DNA of 39,489 bases from Betaproteobacteria bacterium SG8_39. GTDB lineage: Bacteria > Pseudomonadota > Gammaproteobacteria > Burkholderiales > SG8-39. The notes under the pieces were generated by a model that was not told the origin of the DNA, made no database searches, and saw nothing but the letters and a program-made list of their open reading frames with translations. Shown in pieces: positions 30,026-39,489 of the stretch (the first letter of the stretch is position 1; every line of letters begins with the position of its first letter). Both the position numbers and the translations under genes were made by a program. The stretch covers positions 1-39,489 of the forward strand of contig LJTQ01000005.1 of the NCBI GenBank assembly GCA_001303445.1. Reading direction: 5' to 3'.

Positions 30026-31372
30026 CTAGACCTCCGCATCCGCCGCGACCGCGCCCACCAGCCAGCGCGCGGTCCGCAGTAGGCGCGCGTCGGTGCCGCG
30101 CGCCCCGACGAGCTGAACGCCGAGCGGCAGTCCGTTCGCGCCCTGCATGAGCGGCAGGGTGATGGCGGGCATCCCCGCGAACGTCCACAGCGTGCAGAAC
30201 GACGGGTCGCCCGTCGCGTCGAGTCCCTTCGGTGCGGTCCCCGGCGCCGCCGGGGTGAGGATCGCATCGCAGCGCTCGAAGATCTCCTCGAACCCCGCGT
30301 TGATGATCGGAATGCGCGCGACCGCCTGCTGGTAGTCCAGCGCCGTCACCGCACGGCCGCGCTCGAGCTGCGCCCGCAGCGACGCGGACAATTGGTCCCG
30401 TCCGCGTGCCCACTCGGCATCGAGGTTCGCGGCCATTTACGCTTCCATGATCGTGCGATGCCAGGCAAGCGAATCCCCGGTGGTCGCCGGCAGGTCCAGG
30501 TCGACGACGCGCTCGCCGAGATGTTCCACGAGCTCGGCAAAGCCCTCCCGCTGGTCGCCGTCGCTCTGGTCCCAGAGCGGCGTGCGCGCAAACGCGAGCA
30601 GCGGTGGGAGTGGCGGATCCTCCGCGGCGACGCGGCAAAACGGCGGCCGTGCCCGCGGCCGCGTGTCCGGATCGGCGTCGTCGTAGCCGACCAGCGACTC
30701 GCAGATCAGCGCGACGTCCTCGACCGAGCGCGCAAAGACGCCCACATGATCCAGCGTGCGCGAAAGTTTCAGAACGCCCGAGCGCGGAATCAGGCCATGC
30801 GTCGGCTTGAAGCCGAACACCCCGCAGAATGCGGCAGGCCGGATCACCGAACCGTTGGTCTGGCTGCCCAGCGCGAGCGGCACCATTCCGGCCGCAACCG
30901 CAGCAGCCGATCCGGAGGACGATCCGCCGGGGGTGTGCTCCGGGTTGTGCGGATTGCGCGTTTTGCCCGGCGTGTAGGTCGCGCATTCGGTGGTAACCGT
31001 CTTCCCCATGATGACGGCACCGGCCGCACGCAGCATTGCCACTGCCGCGGCGTCGTGCGCGGGTGTGCGGCCGGCATGTAAAACCGTGCCGTCCTCGGTG
31101 GGCATGTCAGCGGTATCGAAGATGTCCTTGACCGCGACCGGCACGCCGTGCAGCGGGCCAATTGCGCGCCCCTCTCTGCGGTCGGCATCGCGGGCATGCG
31201 CCTGCGTCCGCGCATGCTCGGGATCCAGATAGGTCCAGGCCTCGATCGCCGGGTCCGCCTCCGCAATCCTGGCAAGGCAGGCCTCGACCAGCTCCTCGGC
31301 GCTCAGTGCGCCGTCGCGAATCGCCCGCGCCGCGTCGCTCGCCGAGAGCCAGTTGAGTTTTGACGCATCCAT
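30026..31372 (-). pseudogene. Amidase (amidase signature family), interrupted by an in-frame TAA at 30437-30439
   Basis: N-part 30437-31372 carries AVKDIFDTADMPTEDGT and TPGGSSSGSAAAVAAGMVPLALGSQTNGSVIRPAAFCGVFGFKPT; C-part 30026-30436, in the same frame, continues the fold (AILTPAAPGTAPKGLDATGDPSFCTLWTFAGMPAITLP...GLPLGVQLVG). Confidence 0.85.
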
Positions 31373-31379
31373 GCCGAGC

Positions 31380-32726
31380 TCAACGTCCGTAAATCAAGTT
31401 CGGCAGCCAGAACAGCACCTGCGGGAAAACGTACACCACGAACATGGTGACGAACACCATGCCCAGAAAGGGGAAGCAGCCCTTGAAGATCGTCCATAGC
31501 TGCACGTGCGGCGGCGCGATGCCCTTCAGGTAGTACGCCGACATGGCCATCGGTGGCGTGAGGAACGACGTTTGCAGATTGAGCGCCACCAGGATGCCGA
31601 ACATCATTGGGTCGACGTCGAAGTGCGGCAGCAGCGGCAGGAAGATCGGCACGAAGATGATGATGATCTCGCTCCATTCCAGCGGCCAGCCCAGCAGGAA
31701 GATGATGCACTGCGAGATGATGAGGAACATGACCGTATTGAGGTTCAAGCCAAGGACGAAGTCCTTGATGAGACCTTCGCCGCCGAGATACGAGAACACC
31801 GACGAAAAGGTCCATGACCCCACGAACAGGAAGCACACCATGGCCGAGGTGCGGGCCGTAAGGTAAACGGCTTCCTGAAGGCGCTGCCAGGTCAGCGCGC
31901 GGTACGCCGCCGCCAGGACCAGGCTGCCCAGCGCGCCGATCGCGGCCGCCTCGGTCGGCGTTGCCAGGCCGAAAAGGATCGAACCCAGCACCGACAGAAT
32001 CAGCACGGCGAGCGGCACGAAGGCCTGGAGCAGCAATATCCCCGCCTTCGTCCAGGGCACGTTGCTCTCGCTCTCTGGCAGCTTCGGCGCGAGCTTGGGA
32101 TTGATTACGGCGCGCGTGATCACGTAGCCGATGTACAGCCCGGCCAGCAGCATGCCCGGTATCAGCGCGGCTGCATACAGCCGCACCACCGAGATGGACG
32201 CCGTGGCGGAATAGACGATCAGCATGATCGAGGGCGGAATCAGGATGCCGAGGGTTCCACCTGCGCAGATCACGCCCGCGGAGAGCCGCTGGTCGTAGCC
32301 CGCCTTGAGCATCGCCGGAAACGCGAGCAGACCCATCAACGTCACCACCGCGCCGACGATGCCGGTGGCGGTGGCAAACAGCGCGCAGGTCACCAGTGCC
32401 GCGACGGCCATCGCGCCCGGCACGTGGCGGAACGCGACCTGAAGGCTGTAAAAAAGGCGATCGAGAATGCTGGCGCGCTCGACCACATAACCCATGAACA
32501 GGAACAGCGGCACCGCAACGAGCACGTCGTTGCTCATGATGCTCCAGGTGTTCTGCGTCAACAGGTAGAAGATGCGGCTTTCGAAAAACTCCTGGCCGGG
32601 CTGATAGTAGGCATAGAAGCCGAACCCCACAGCCATCCCCATCAGCGTGAACGCGATCGGGAACCCCAGCAGGATGACGAAGATGAACAGCCCCAGCATC
32701 ACCAGGGCGATGGCCGGATCGCTCAC
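31380..32726 (-). CDS. TRAP transporter large permease subunit (DctM family)
   Basis: GTG start; VMLGLFIFVILLGFPIAFTLMGMAVGFGFY, AGGTLGILIPPSIMLIVYSATASISVVRLYAAALIPGMLLAGLYI, FGILVALNLQTSFLTPPMAMSAYYLKGIAP. Confidence 0.96.
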   Translation of the reverse strand: MSDPAIALVMLGLFIFVILLGFPIAFTLMGMAVGFGFYAYYQPGQEFFESRIFYLLTQNTWSIMSNDVLVAVPLFLFMGYVVERASILDRLFYSLQVAFRHVPGAMAVAALVTCALFATATGIVGAVVTLMGLLAFPAMLKAGYDQRLSAGVICAGGTLGILIPPSIMLIVYSATASISVVRLYAAALIPGMLLAGLYIGYVITRAVINPKLAPKLPESESNVPWTKAGILLLQAFVPLAVLILSVLGSILFGLATPTEAAAIGALGSLVLAAAYRALTWQRLQEAVYLTARTSAMVCFLFVGSWTFSSVFSYLGGEGLIKDFVLGLNLNTVMFLIISQCIIFLLGWPLEWSEIIIIFVPIFLPLLPHFDVDPMMFGILVALNLQTSFLTPPMAMSAYYLKGIAPPHVQLWTIFKGCFPFLGMVFVTMFVVYVFPQVLFWLPNLIYGR

Positions 32727-33319
32727 TTGGCAGACTCCTGTTGTGCGGCACCGCCACCGGCGTATTGCTCCATCAACACGTCCTCGAGCTCCTCGACATC
32801 GTGCAGCCGCTGCGGCCATCGGTTGTCGCGCATGCACATAATGCAGCGCAGGACTTCGGCGACCCCCTGGATTGCCAGCAGGGCGGCACCGAACGGGATC
32901 AGGAGCTTGAGCTGCCACACCGGGACGCCGACCGGGCTGTTGACGCTCACCTCGCGAATCCTGAATGCCTCATAGCCGTAATTCCAGCCGGCATACATGA
33001 GTGCGAGCACGCCCGGGAAAAAGAACAAGACGTACAAGGTGATCTCGATGATGGCCTGTCCCCGAGGCGGCCACATGCGGTAGATGAAGTCACCGCGGAC
33101 ATGGCCGTTGCGAGAAAGGGTGTAGGCCCCCGCCATGAAGAAAAGGCCGCCGTACATCAAGTAGCTGAAGTCGAACGCCCAGCTCGTCGGATCGTTCAAC
33201 ACATAGCGCATGAACACCTCGAACGAGGTGCCAAACGTCAAGATGATGATGCACCAGGCGAATGCGTGGCCGACCATCTTCGATAGCTGGTCGACGCCGT
33301 AAATGAAGCGATTGATCAT
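32723..33319 (-). CDS. TRAP transporter small permease subunit (DctQ family)
   Basis: Four hydrophobic segments; FGTSFEVFMRYVLNDPTSWAFDFSYLMYGGLFFMAGAYTLSRNGHVRGDFIY. Overlaps dctM start. Confidence 0.94.
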   Translation of the reverse strand: MINRFIYGVDQLSKMVGHAFAWCIIILTFGTSFEVFMRYVLNDPTSWAFDFSYLMYGGLFFMAGAYTLSRNGHVRGDFIYRMWPPRGQAIIEITLYVLFFFPGVLALMYAGWNYGYEAFRIREVSVNSPVGVPVWQLKLLIPFGAALLAIQGVAEVLRCIMCMRDNRWPQRLHDVEELEDVLMEQYAGGGAAQQESAK

Positions 33320-33365
33320 GTCAGCCCCTGCGCGCGGCCGGATGCATAAAGAACGTCAAGAAAAA

Positions 33366-33390
33366 TGGGGCGGCGCAACGCACCGCCCCA
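33366..33390 (-). terminator. Rho-independent terminator between the TRAP binding-protein gene and dctQ
   Basis: Minus strand TGGGGCGG-TGCGTTGCG-CCGCCCCA followed by TTTTTC. Confidence 0.75.
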
Positions 33391-33424
33391 GTCCAGCCCT
33401 GGGTACCCAGCCAGGAATTCAGGC

Positions 33425-34561
33425 TCAGCCCGGGATTTTGACCTTGAACACGTGCTCGTAGCCGAGCTTGTAGTCCGCGTCGTTCATCCAGTAGTAGTAG
33501 GCAACGCGCTTGGCCCAGTCACGCTGCGATTCCACCACTTTCTTGAAGAACGGATCCGCATCGGAGAGTCGCTTGGTCAGCACATCCCAGGCCTCGAGCT
33601 GCGCCTTGAAGACCGACGTCGGCGTACGCAGCACGTTGACCTTGTGCTTGTTGATCAGCACCTGCAGATCGCGCGAGTAGTTGTCCATCGCGGTCCACCA
33701 GTTCGACGAGGACGCGGCCTCCACGGCGTGCTGCCAAATCGCCTGCAGGTCCTTGGGCATCGCGTCCCACTTCTTCTTGTTGATGATGATCTCGAAGAAT
33801 TCCATCGCCTGGTGATAGCTGCCCAGCTCGTAGTTCTTGATGACGTCCTGCGCGCCGAAACGGCTGTCCGAGGTCGGATTGTTGAATTCGAACGCTTCGA
33901 TGACACCGCGCTCGAGGGCCGGGATGATTTCGCCCCCACCAAGCTGCGTCACCTTGGCGCCCATTTCCTGGAACAGGTCCGCCGCGAGTCCCACGGTGCG
34001 GTACTTGAGGCCCTTGAGCTGGCTCGCATCGGTGATTGGCTTCTTGAACCAGCCGAGCGGCTGGGTCGGCATCGGCATCGCGAAAAATCCGACCACGTTC
34101 AAGTTGAGCTTGCCCAGCAATTCCCTGTACAGGTCGAGTCCGCCCCCGCGATAGATCCACGCCAGCGTCTGGTGGGCATCGCAGCCGTTGATGGGGCCCG
34201 AGCCGAAGAGCGACGCCACCTTGGACTTGCCGTACCAGTACACCGGTACCGTGTGTCCAGCGTCCAGCACGCCCTTGCTCACCGCATCCATAACCTCGAA
34301 CGACTTCACCACCGCACCACCAGTGAGATAGTCGATCCGGATGCGACCGCCCGACATATCGTTCACGCGCTTGACGAACTCCTGGGCCATCTCGTTGAAG
34401 ATGTCCGTGGCGCTCCACGAGCCCTGCATCTTGATGACGATCGGCGACTGCGACTTCGCGATCATCGGGAAGCCGAGCGTCGCAGCGCCGGTCGCGGCAG
34501 CCGCCGCGCCGGTCAGGAACTTGCGTCGGCCCGACGTCGGTACTTTCTTTACTTCATTCAT
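33425..34561 (-). CDS. TRAP transporter substrate-binding protein (DctP/TakP family) with Tat-like signal
   Basis: MNEVKKVPTSGRRKFLTGAAAAATGAATLGF (twin-Arg); VIKMQGSWSATDIFNEMAQEFVKRVNDMSGGRIRIDYLTGGAVVKSFEVMDAVSKGVLDAGH; LKGLKYRTVGLAADLFQEMGAKVTQLGGGEI. Confidence 0.95.
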   Translation of the reverse strand: MNEVKKVPTSGRRKFLTGAAAAATGAATLGFPMIAKSQSPIVIKMQGSWSATDIFNEMAQEFVKRVNDMSGGRIRIDYLTGGAVVKSFEVMDAVSKGVLDAGHTVPVYWYGKSKVASLFGSGPINGCDAHQTLAWIYRGGGLDLYRELLGKLNLNVVGFFAMPMPTQPLGWFKKPITDASQLKGLKYRTVGLAADLFQEMGAKVTQLGGGEIIPALERGVIEAFEFNNPTSDSRFGAQDVIKNYELGSYHQAMEFFEIIINKKKWDAMPKDLQAIWQHAVEAASSSNWWTAMDNYSRDLQVLINKHKVNVLRTPTSVFKAQLEAWDVLTKRLSDADPFFKKVVESQRDWAKRVAYYYWMNDADYKLGYEHVFKVKIPG

Positions 34562-34754
34562 GATGATGCCTCCTCTATGAGCAACATGCGGATGCGCCGG
34601 AACGGTCGCCCGACGCGTGTCCGATGGGAACAGGGCGCGGGCCCGTACCCCAGGCTCGTGCGTACCCCCCAAAAAGGACGTGGACATTCTAGACCCCCCT
34701 CCCGAGCGTCGCAAGGCGACTCCACGATCCGAAACGAGACGCATCGCCGCCGAA

Positions 34755-36440
34755 TCAGGCGTAGTACAGGACGAGGTAGGCGGCGAGGAGTATCGCCACC
34801 CAAAGCGCCATTCCCCCGGTGGTCCAGGTCCGCGCCAGTATGCCGTCGGCGCCGTGGTGCCGGTGCAGGGCGGCACCGAGCCGGGACAGCAGAAGGTGGG
34901 CGAACGACCGGCTCGCCGCCCGGGCCATCGCCAGCAGGCGATCGAGCCCGTGCACCAGCCGCGGCGCCAGGCGCCGGTACAGCCAGTCCGTGTCGAGCGT
35001 GATCGTCAGCGTTCGCCGCAGCATCGGCAGCATGACGAAAAACGCGAGGCCCGAAAACAGCAGCAACTCGAGCTGCACGACCACGTGCGCGCCCGTGTAC
35101 GGCACGTAGTCCACCGGGTACGGCAGCCGCGCGTACAGCGGCCCGTACAGCACCCCCAGCCCCACACAGAGCGCCGCGAACAGCAGCATCGCCAGCCGCA
35201 TGTTGAGCGGCGGTTCCGGCGGACGCAGCCCGGAGTCCCTCTGGAAGAAGACGAACCAGGGAAACTTGATTCCGGCGTGCAGGAAAACGCCCGCCGACGC
35301 GGCGGCCAGCGCGAGGTAGACCCAGAGCAGGTGCTGGTCGACCGCGGCCTGCGCGATCATCGACTTCGAGACGAAGCCCGAGGTCAGCGGGAACGACGAG
35401 ATGGCGAGCGCACCGATGCCGCCGCACACGGCCGTCAACGGCATGGTGCGGAACAGGCCGCCCAGGTCGGTGCACTTGCGCCGGCCCGTGGCGTAGAGCA
35501 CCGATCCGGCCGACATCAGCAATAGCGCCTTGTAAAGGATGTGCGTAAAGGCGTGCGCCGCGGCGCCGTTCAGGGCGACCTCCGTGCCGATGCCGATGCC
35601 CGTCACCATGAAGCCGACCTGGTTGACGATGCTGTACGCCAGGATGCGCCGCATGTCGTTTTCCAGTAGGGCGTAAACGATGCCGTAGAACACCATGAAC
35701 AGGCCGACCCACACCAGAATCTCGGCGCCGGGAAAGCCGCGCAGCAGCACGTACACGGCGGTCTTCGTGGTGAACGCCGACAGGAACACCGTTCCGCTCC
35801 AAGAGGCCTCGGGATAGGCGTCCGGCAGCCAGGCGGAGAGCGGCGGCGCCCCTGCGTTGACCAGGAATCCGGCGAGGATCAGCCAGTGCGCCGGGGTGTC
35901 GAGCGCGAACTGGGTAAACAGGGTGGAGTCCGTCGCGGAAACGTGCCCGGCGACCCCGGCCAGAAGCAGCACGCCGCCGAGCAGGTGCACAGCCAGGTAG
36001 CGCCGGCTCGCGGCCCAGGCGCGTGACGTCCCCGCGCTCCAGATGACGAGCGTCGAGCCGATCGCCATCAGCTCCCAGAACACGAACAGCGTAACGAGGT
36101 CGCCGGCCAGTGTCGCGCCGATCGCCGAGCCGGCGTAGACGTAGGCGGCCGGCAGCTCGAGTCGGCTCTTCTGGCCCAGCGCGAACAGCGCACCGCCGAA
36201 CACCATGATCGCGAACACGGTCGCGAATAGGCGCGAGAGCCGGTCCACCGCGTAGGGCACGATGTCCAGGCCGAGGTACTCGGCGCGCCAGAGCACACCC
36301 TCCGGCGCCGAGAGCACCAGCGCAAGCGCGGCCAGCGGCGCGCCGAGCGCCACGATCGACCGCGCGTGGCCGCGCAGCAGCGCAAGCAGCAGGCCTGCGA
36401 CGATGACGATCAGGCCGGGATGCGCCAGCGCACTAGCCAC
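34755..36440 (-). CDS. MrpD/NuoM-like proton-conducting membrane subunit (antiporter subunit D family)
   Basis: GTG start; FVFWELMAIGSTLVIW, INQVGFMVTGIGIGTEVALNGAAAHAFTHILYKALLLMSAGSVLYATG typical of Proton_antipo_M. Confidence 0.92.
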   Translation of the reverse strand: MASALAHPGLIVIVAGLLLALLRGHARSIVALGAPLAALALVLSAPEGVLWRAEYLGLDIVPYAVDRLSRLFATVFAIMVFGGALFALGQKSRLELPAAYVYAGSAIGATLAGDLVTLFVFWELMAIGSTLVIWSAGTSRAWAASRRYLAVHLLGGVLLLAGVAGHVSATDSTLFTQFALDTPAHWLILAGFLVNAGAPPLSAWLPDAYPEASWSGTVFLSAFTTKTAVYVLLRGFPGAEILVWVGLFMVFYGIVYALLENDMRRILAYSIVNQVGFMVTGIGIGTEVALNGAAAHAFTHILYKALLLMSAGSVLYATGRRKCTDLGGLFRTMPLTAVCGGIGALAISSFPLTSGFVSKSMIAQAAVDQHLLWVYLALAAASAGVFLHAGIKFPWFVFFQRDSGLRPPEPPLNMRLAMLLFAALCVGLGVLYGPLYARLPYPVDYVPYTGAHVVVQLELLLFSGLAFFVMLPMLRRTLTITLDTDWLYRRLAPRLVHGLDRLLAMARAASRSFAHLLLSRLGAALHRHHGADGILARTWTTGGMALWVAILLAAYLVLYYA

Positions 36441-36684
36441 GCTCGTCCTCCTGATAGTAGCGATCAGGGCGCTTAAGCAACACGCCCAGCGCCTTCGCCG
36501 CCACGATCAGCGCCGCGCAGGCCAAGAACCCGTACCAGGCGCCGAAGCCGAACACGCCCTCGATCGCAAAATGGGGATGCAGGTCCACCGCGAACTCGGC
36601 GAGCACCGTGACCGCGAGCACGACGATGAACACGCGCCAAAGCAGGCGAATGGTCGAGGCGCGTGCCAGCCAATGGTCGTCCAT
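36433..36684 (-). CDS. Small (83-aa) two-TM membrane protein in the antiporter-like cluster
   Basis: LLWRVFIVVLAVTVLAEFAVDLHPHFAIEGVFGFGAWYGFLACAALIVAAKALGVLLKRPDRYYQEDERG; overlaps the flanking gene. Confidence 0.8.
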   Translation of the reverse strand: MDDHWLARASTIRLLWRVFIVVLAVTVLAEFAVDLHPHFAIEGVFGFGAWYGFLACAALIVAAKALGVLLKRPDRYYQEDERG

Positions 36685-36685
36685 C

Positions 36686-38149
36686 TCAGCCCTCCTGAAG
36701 CGCCCGCGCGAGCGCGAGCGGCACGTCCGGGACGAAAAACAACGCGATCGTGGCGCCGGCGGTCGCCGTCAGCGCGATGAGCATCGGCAGTGGCGCTTCG
36801 CCGTGCGCCTGGCCGTGCGGCCCCGGCGCCGGCGGGCGCAGGAACGCGCGGTAGACCACGGGGACGAAATAGGCGGCGTTTAGCAGGGTGCTCGCTACGA
36901 TCACCGCGACGGCCGGCCAATGCGCGATCTCCACCGCGCCCGACAGCATGAACCACTTGCTCACGAAGCCGGCCGCGGGCGGCAGTCCAATCATCGACAG
37001 CGCGCCGACGGCAAACGCCGCCATGGTCCACGGCATGCGCCGTCCGATGCCGTCGAGCTGGCTGACCTCGGTCTTGTGCGCAGCGGTGTAGATCGCGCCC
37101 GCGGCGAAGAACAGGGTGATCTTGCCGACCGCGTGCGCCGCAATGTGGACGACCGCGCCGATAAGCGAGAGCGGCGCGAGCAGCGCGCTGGCCAGCACGA
37201 CGTACGAGAGCTGGCTCACGGTCGAATAGGCGAGCCGGCGCTTGAGGTTGTCGGCCCGCAGGGCGACCACCGACGCCGCGATGATCGTGAAACCCGCGAC
37301 CACCGGCAGCCAATCGACTTGCCCGGTCGCGTTGAGCGCGTCGACGCCGAATATGTAGACGATCACCTTGACCACCGCAAACACCCCCGCCTTCACCACG
37401 GCAACCGCGTGCAGCAGCGCCGAAACCGGCGTCGGCGCAACCATGGCCGACGGCAGCCAGCGGTGAAACGGCATCAGTGCCGCCTTGCCGATGCCGAACA
37501 TGAACAGCGCGAGCAGCAGACCGACCGTCGCGTTCGACGGCGCCGGCCGCAGAATGCCGCCCGGCAGAAACTCGAGCGTCCCGGCGAGCCACCAGGTCGC
37601 GATGACCGCGGGCAGGAGCAGGACGATCGAGGTGCCGAGCAGCAGACCCAGATAGACGCGCCCGCCGTTGCGCGCCTCGGCGTCGCCGTGGTGTGTCACC
37701 AGCGGATAGGTGATCAGCGTCAGCGCCTCGTAGAACAGAAACAGCGTGAGCAGATTGGACGAATACGCGATTCCCATCGTCGCGGCGAGCGCCAGCGCGA
37801 AGCAGACGTAGAAGCGCGTCTGGTGCGCCTCCTGGTTGCCGCGCATGTAGCCGATGGAGTAGATCGAGTTCACGATCCACAGCCCCGAAGCGATGAGCGC
37901 GAAGAGCATGCCGAGCGGCTCGACGCGAAATCCGAGCGCGATGCCCGGCAGCAGCTCGAGGACGAACAGCTGCGGCCGGCCGCCCGCCATGACCTGCGGC
38001 AGCAGCGCCAGCACGCAGGCGAACAGCAGCGCGGCGGTCACCAGCGTCACGCCCTCGCGCAGGTTCGGCCAGCGTCCGGCGAGCGCGATGCAGACCGCGC
38101 CGAGCGCCGGCAGCAGGATCGCCGCGGCGATGAGCTGCGCGCCGGTCAC
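36686..38149 (-). CDS. MrpD/NuoL-M-N-like proton-conducting membrane subunit
   Basis: VTGAQLIAAAILLPALGAVCIALAGRW...PTPVSALLHAVAVVKAGVFAVVKVIVYIFG, AYSTVSQLSYVVLASALLAPLSLIGAVVHIAAHAVGKITLFFAAGAIY. GTGA overlap with upstream gene. Confidence 0.92.
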   Translation of the reverse strand: MTGAQLIAAAILLPALGAVCIALAGRWPNLREGVTLVTAALLFACVLALLPQVMAGGRPQLFVLELLPGIALGFRVEPLGMLFALIASGLWIVNSIYSIGYMRGNQEAHQTRFYVCFALALAATMGIAYSSNLLTLFLFYEALTLITYPLVTHHGDAEARNGGRVYLGLLLGTSIVLLLPAVIATWWLAGTLEFLPGGILRPAPSNATVGLLLALFMFGIGKAALMPFHRWLPSAMVAPTPVSALLHAVAVVKAGVFAVVKVIVYIFGVDALNATGQVDWLPVVAGFTIIAASVVALRADNLKRRLAYSTVSQLSYVVLASALLAPLSLIGAVVHIAAHAVGKITLFFAAGAIYTAAHKTEVSQLDGIGRRMPWTMAAFAVGALSMIGLPPAAGFVSKWFMLSGAVEIAHWPAVAVIVASTLLNAAYFVPVVYRAFLRPPAPGPHGQAHGEAPLPMLIALTATAGATIALFFVPDVPLALARALQEG

Positions 38150-39489
38150 GGCCCGCCTCCGAGCAGCAGCGTCGCCGCGCGGCGCGCGCCCTCGACCGTG
38201 AACGAGGTGTCGAAGCCGAACCAGATGCAGGCCCCGACCAGCACCCAGGCCGGGATCAGCAAGGAACGCGGTACGTCGCCGGCGGTGGGCGTCGCCTCGG
38301 TCGGCGCGCTCAGGTAGGCGGCCTCGACAAAGCGCCACACGTAGGCCACCGCAATGAGCGAGGTGGCGACGACGAGCGCGGCGAGCCACCAGCGTCCCGC
38401 CTCGAGCGCGGCGAGCACCAAGTACCACTTGCTGACGAACCCGGCGGTGCCTGGCACGCCGATGAGCGACAGCCCGGCGATCACGATGCCCAACGACGTG
38501 AGTGGCATCGCGCGCGCAAGGCCCTGTGCGCCGGCAACCGGTGTGCGGCCGGTGTGATAGGCGACGATGCCGAGCAGCAGGAACAGGGCACCCTTGGTGA
38601 TGCCGTGGTTGAACAGGTGCACGATCGACGCCGTGAGGCCTTCGGCCGAGGCCAGCGATGCGCCCAGCGTGATGTAGCCGATCTGCGCGACGCTCGAATA
38701 GGCGAACAGCCGCTTGAGGTCCGTCTGCCACACGGCGACGAGCGAGGCGCTGACGATGGCGAGGATCGAAAGCCCCATCAGAATCTGGGGCATCGGCAGC
38801 ACATCGGTCACCAGGCGCAGGCCGAAGACGCCGAAATAGAACCGCAGCAGCACGTAGATCGAAACCTTCGTCGCGGTGGCCGCCAGAAAGGCGGTGACCG
38901 CGGACGGTGCGTAGGTGTAAGCGTTCGGCAGCCATAGATGCAGCGGGAACAGGGCCAGCTTGAGAGAAATACCGACGGTGATGAAAGCGAGTGCGGCAAG
39001 CACCGGTCGGTCATGGCTGTAGCCCTGCAGCCGGTCGGCCATGTCGGCAAGATTGAGCGTCCCGGTCTTCAGGAACAGCAGACCGACGCCGACGACGAAG
39101 AACGTGGCGCCGATCGTGCCGAGCATGAGGTACTGAAACGACGCCAGCAGCGCGCGGCGGTCGCGCCCCAGCGCAATCAGCACGTAGCTCGACAGCGAGG
39201 CGATCTCCATGAAGACGAACAGGTTGAACGCGTCGCCGGTGATCGTCATGCCGAGCAGGCCGGCAACGCACAGGCAATACATCGTGTAGAAGAGGTACGC
39301 CTGATCGCCGCGCAACTCGGCCGCAACGCTGCGCCAGGCATACGGCGCGACCGCAGTGCCGATGCCCGACACCAGCACCAGCACGAACGCCGAAAGCGCA
39401 TCCACGCGGTATTCGATGCCCCAGGGCGGCGCCCAGCTGCCAATGGCGTAGGAAATCGGCCCGTGGCGCACCACCTCGAAGGCGAGGAC
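38146..39489 (-). CDS. Monovalent cation/H+ antiporter subunit D-like protein (5' end off the window)
   Basis: Frame open to the window edge (VLAFEVVRHGPISYAIGSWAPPWGIEYRVDALSAFVLVLVSGIG...); PSAVTAFLAATATKVSIYVLLRFYF; AYSSVAQIGYITLGASLASAEGLTASIVHLFNHGITKGALFLLLG. Confidence 0.92.
   Translation of the reverse strand, partial: VLAFEVVRHGPISYAIGSWAPPWGIEYRVDALSAFVLVLVSGIGTAVAPYAWRSVAAELRGDQAYLFYTMYCLCVAGLLGMTITGDAFNLFVFMEIASLSSYVLIALGRDRRALLASFQYLMLGTIGATFFVVGVGLLFLKTGTLNLADMADRLQGYSHDRPVLAALAFITVGISLKLALFPLHLWLPNAYTYAPSAVTAFLAATATKVSIYVLLRFYFGVFGLRLVTDVLPMPQILMGLSILAIVSASLVAVWQTDLKRLFAYSSVAQIGYITLGASLASAEGLTASIVHLFNHGITKGALFLLLGIVAYHTGRTPVAGAQGLARAMPLTSLGIVIAGLSLIGVPGTAGFVSKWYLVLAALEAGRWWLAALVVATSLIAVAYVWRFVEAAYLSAPTEATPTAGDVPRSLLIPAWVLVGACIWFGFDTSFTVEGARRAATLLLGGGP

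Noticed and set aside
36920-38317. 465-aa + strand ORF opposite an antiporter-like gene
   Set aside because: Arg/Gln/Asp-rich shadow of a hydrophobic membrane-protein gene, as expected for antisense frames of such genes.

Overview
The window looks like a GC-rich betaproteobacterial chromosome segment, mostly core genes with some accessory inserts (taxonomy inferred from protein style and gene order). From left to right: a 3'-truncated DinG/YoaA helicase behind a small secretin-like protein; an NlpC/P60 lipoprotein; a Fur-type ferric ABC transporter split over three transcription units; a TonB-like protein; a stand-alone form II CoxL/xanthine-dehydrogenase-like large subunit; tRNA-Ser(CGA) next to serS; rarA-lolA-ftsK; a Crp-family regulator preceded by what looks like a remnant of a TpsB-type POTRA domain; trxB; a Smr protein; P-II; a GNAT/FemAB-like protein; an SDR; an RhlE-type helicase; hldE2/rfaE2; dolP-diaA-yraN; rsmI; pyrC; a DUF3025 protein; rnpB (RNase P RNA); an HD protein; a PAS protein; a TRAP transporter operon with an amidase broken by an in-frame TAA; and a run of three MrpD/NuoL-M-N-like subunits that continues off the right edge. 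I found no CRISPR array, transposase, prophage or obvious defence island. The most useful second-look items are the amidase nonsense codon, the hairpin linking serS to the tRNA-Ser 5' end, the Cys-rich insertion in the iron ABC ATPase with a near-leaderless promoter, the POTRA remnant, the lone CoxL-like subunit, the triple antiporter-like module, the intra-operon TRAP terminator, and a 52-aa membrane ORF missing from the ORF track.
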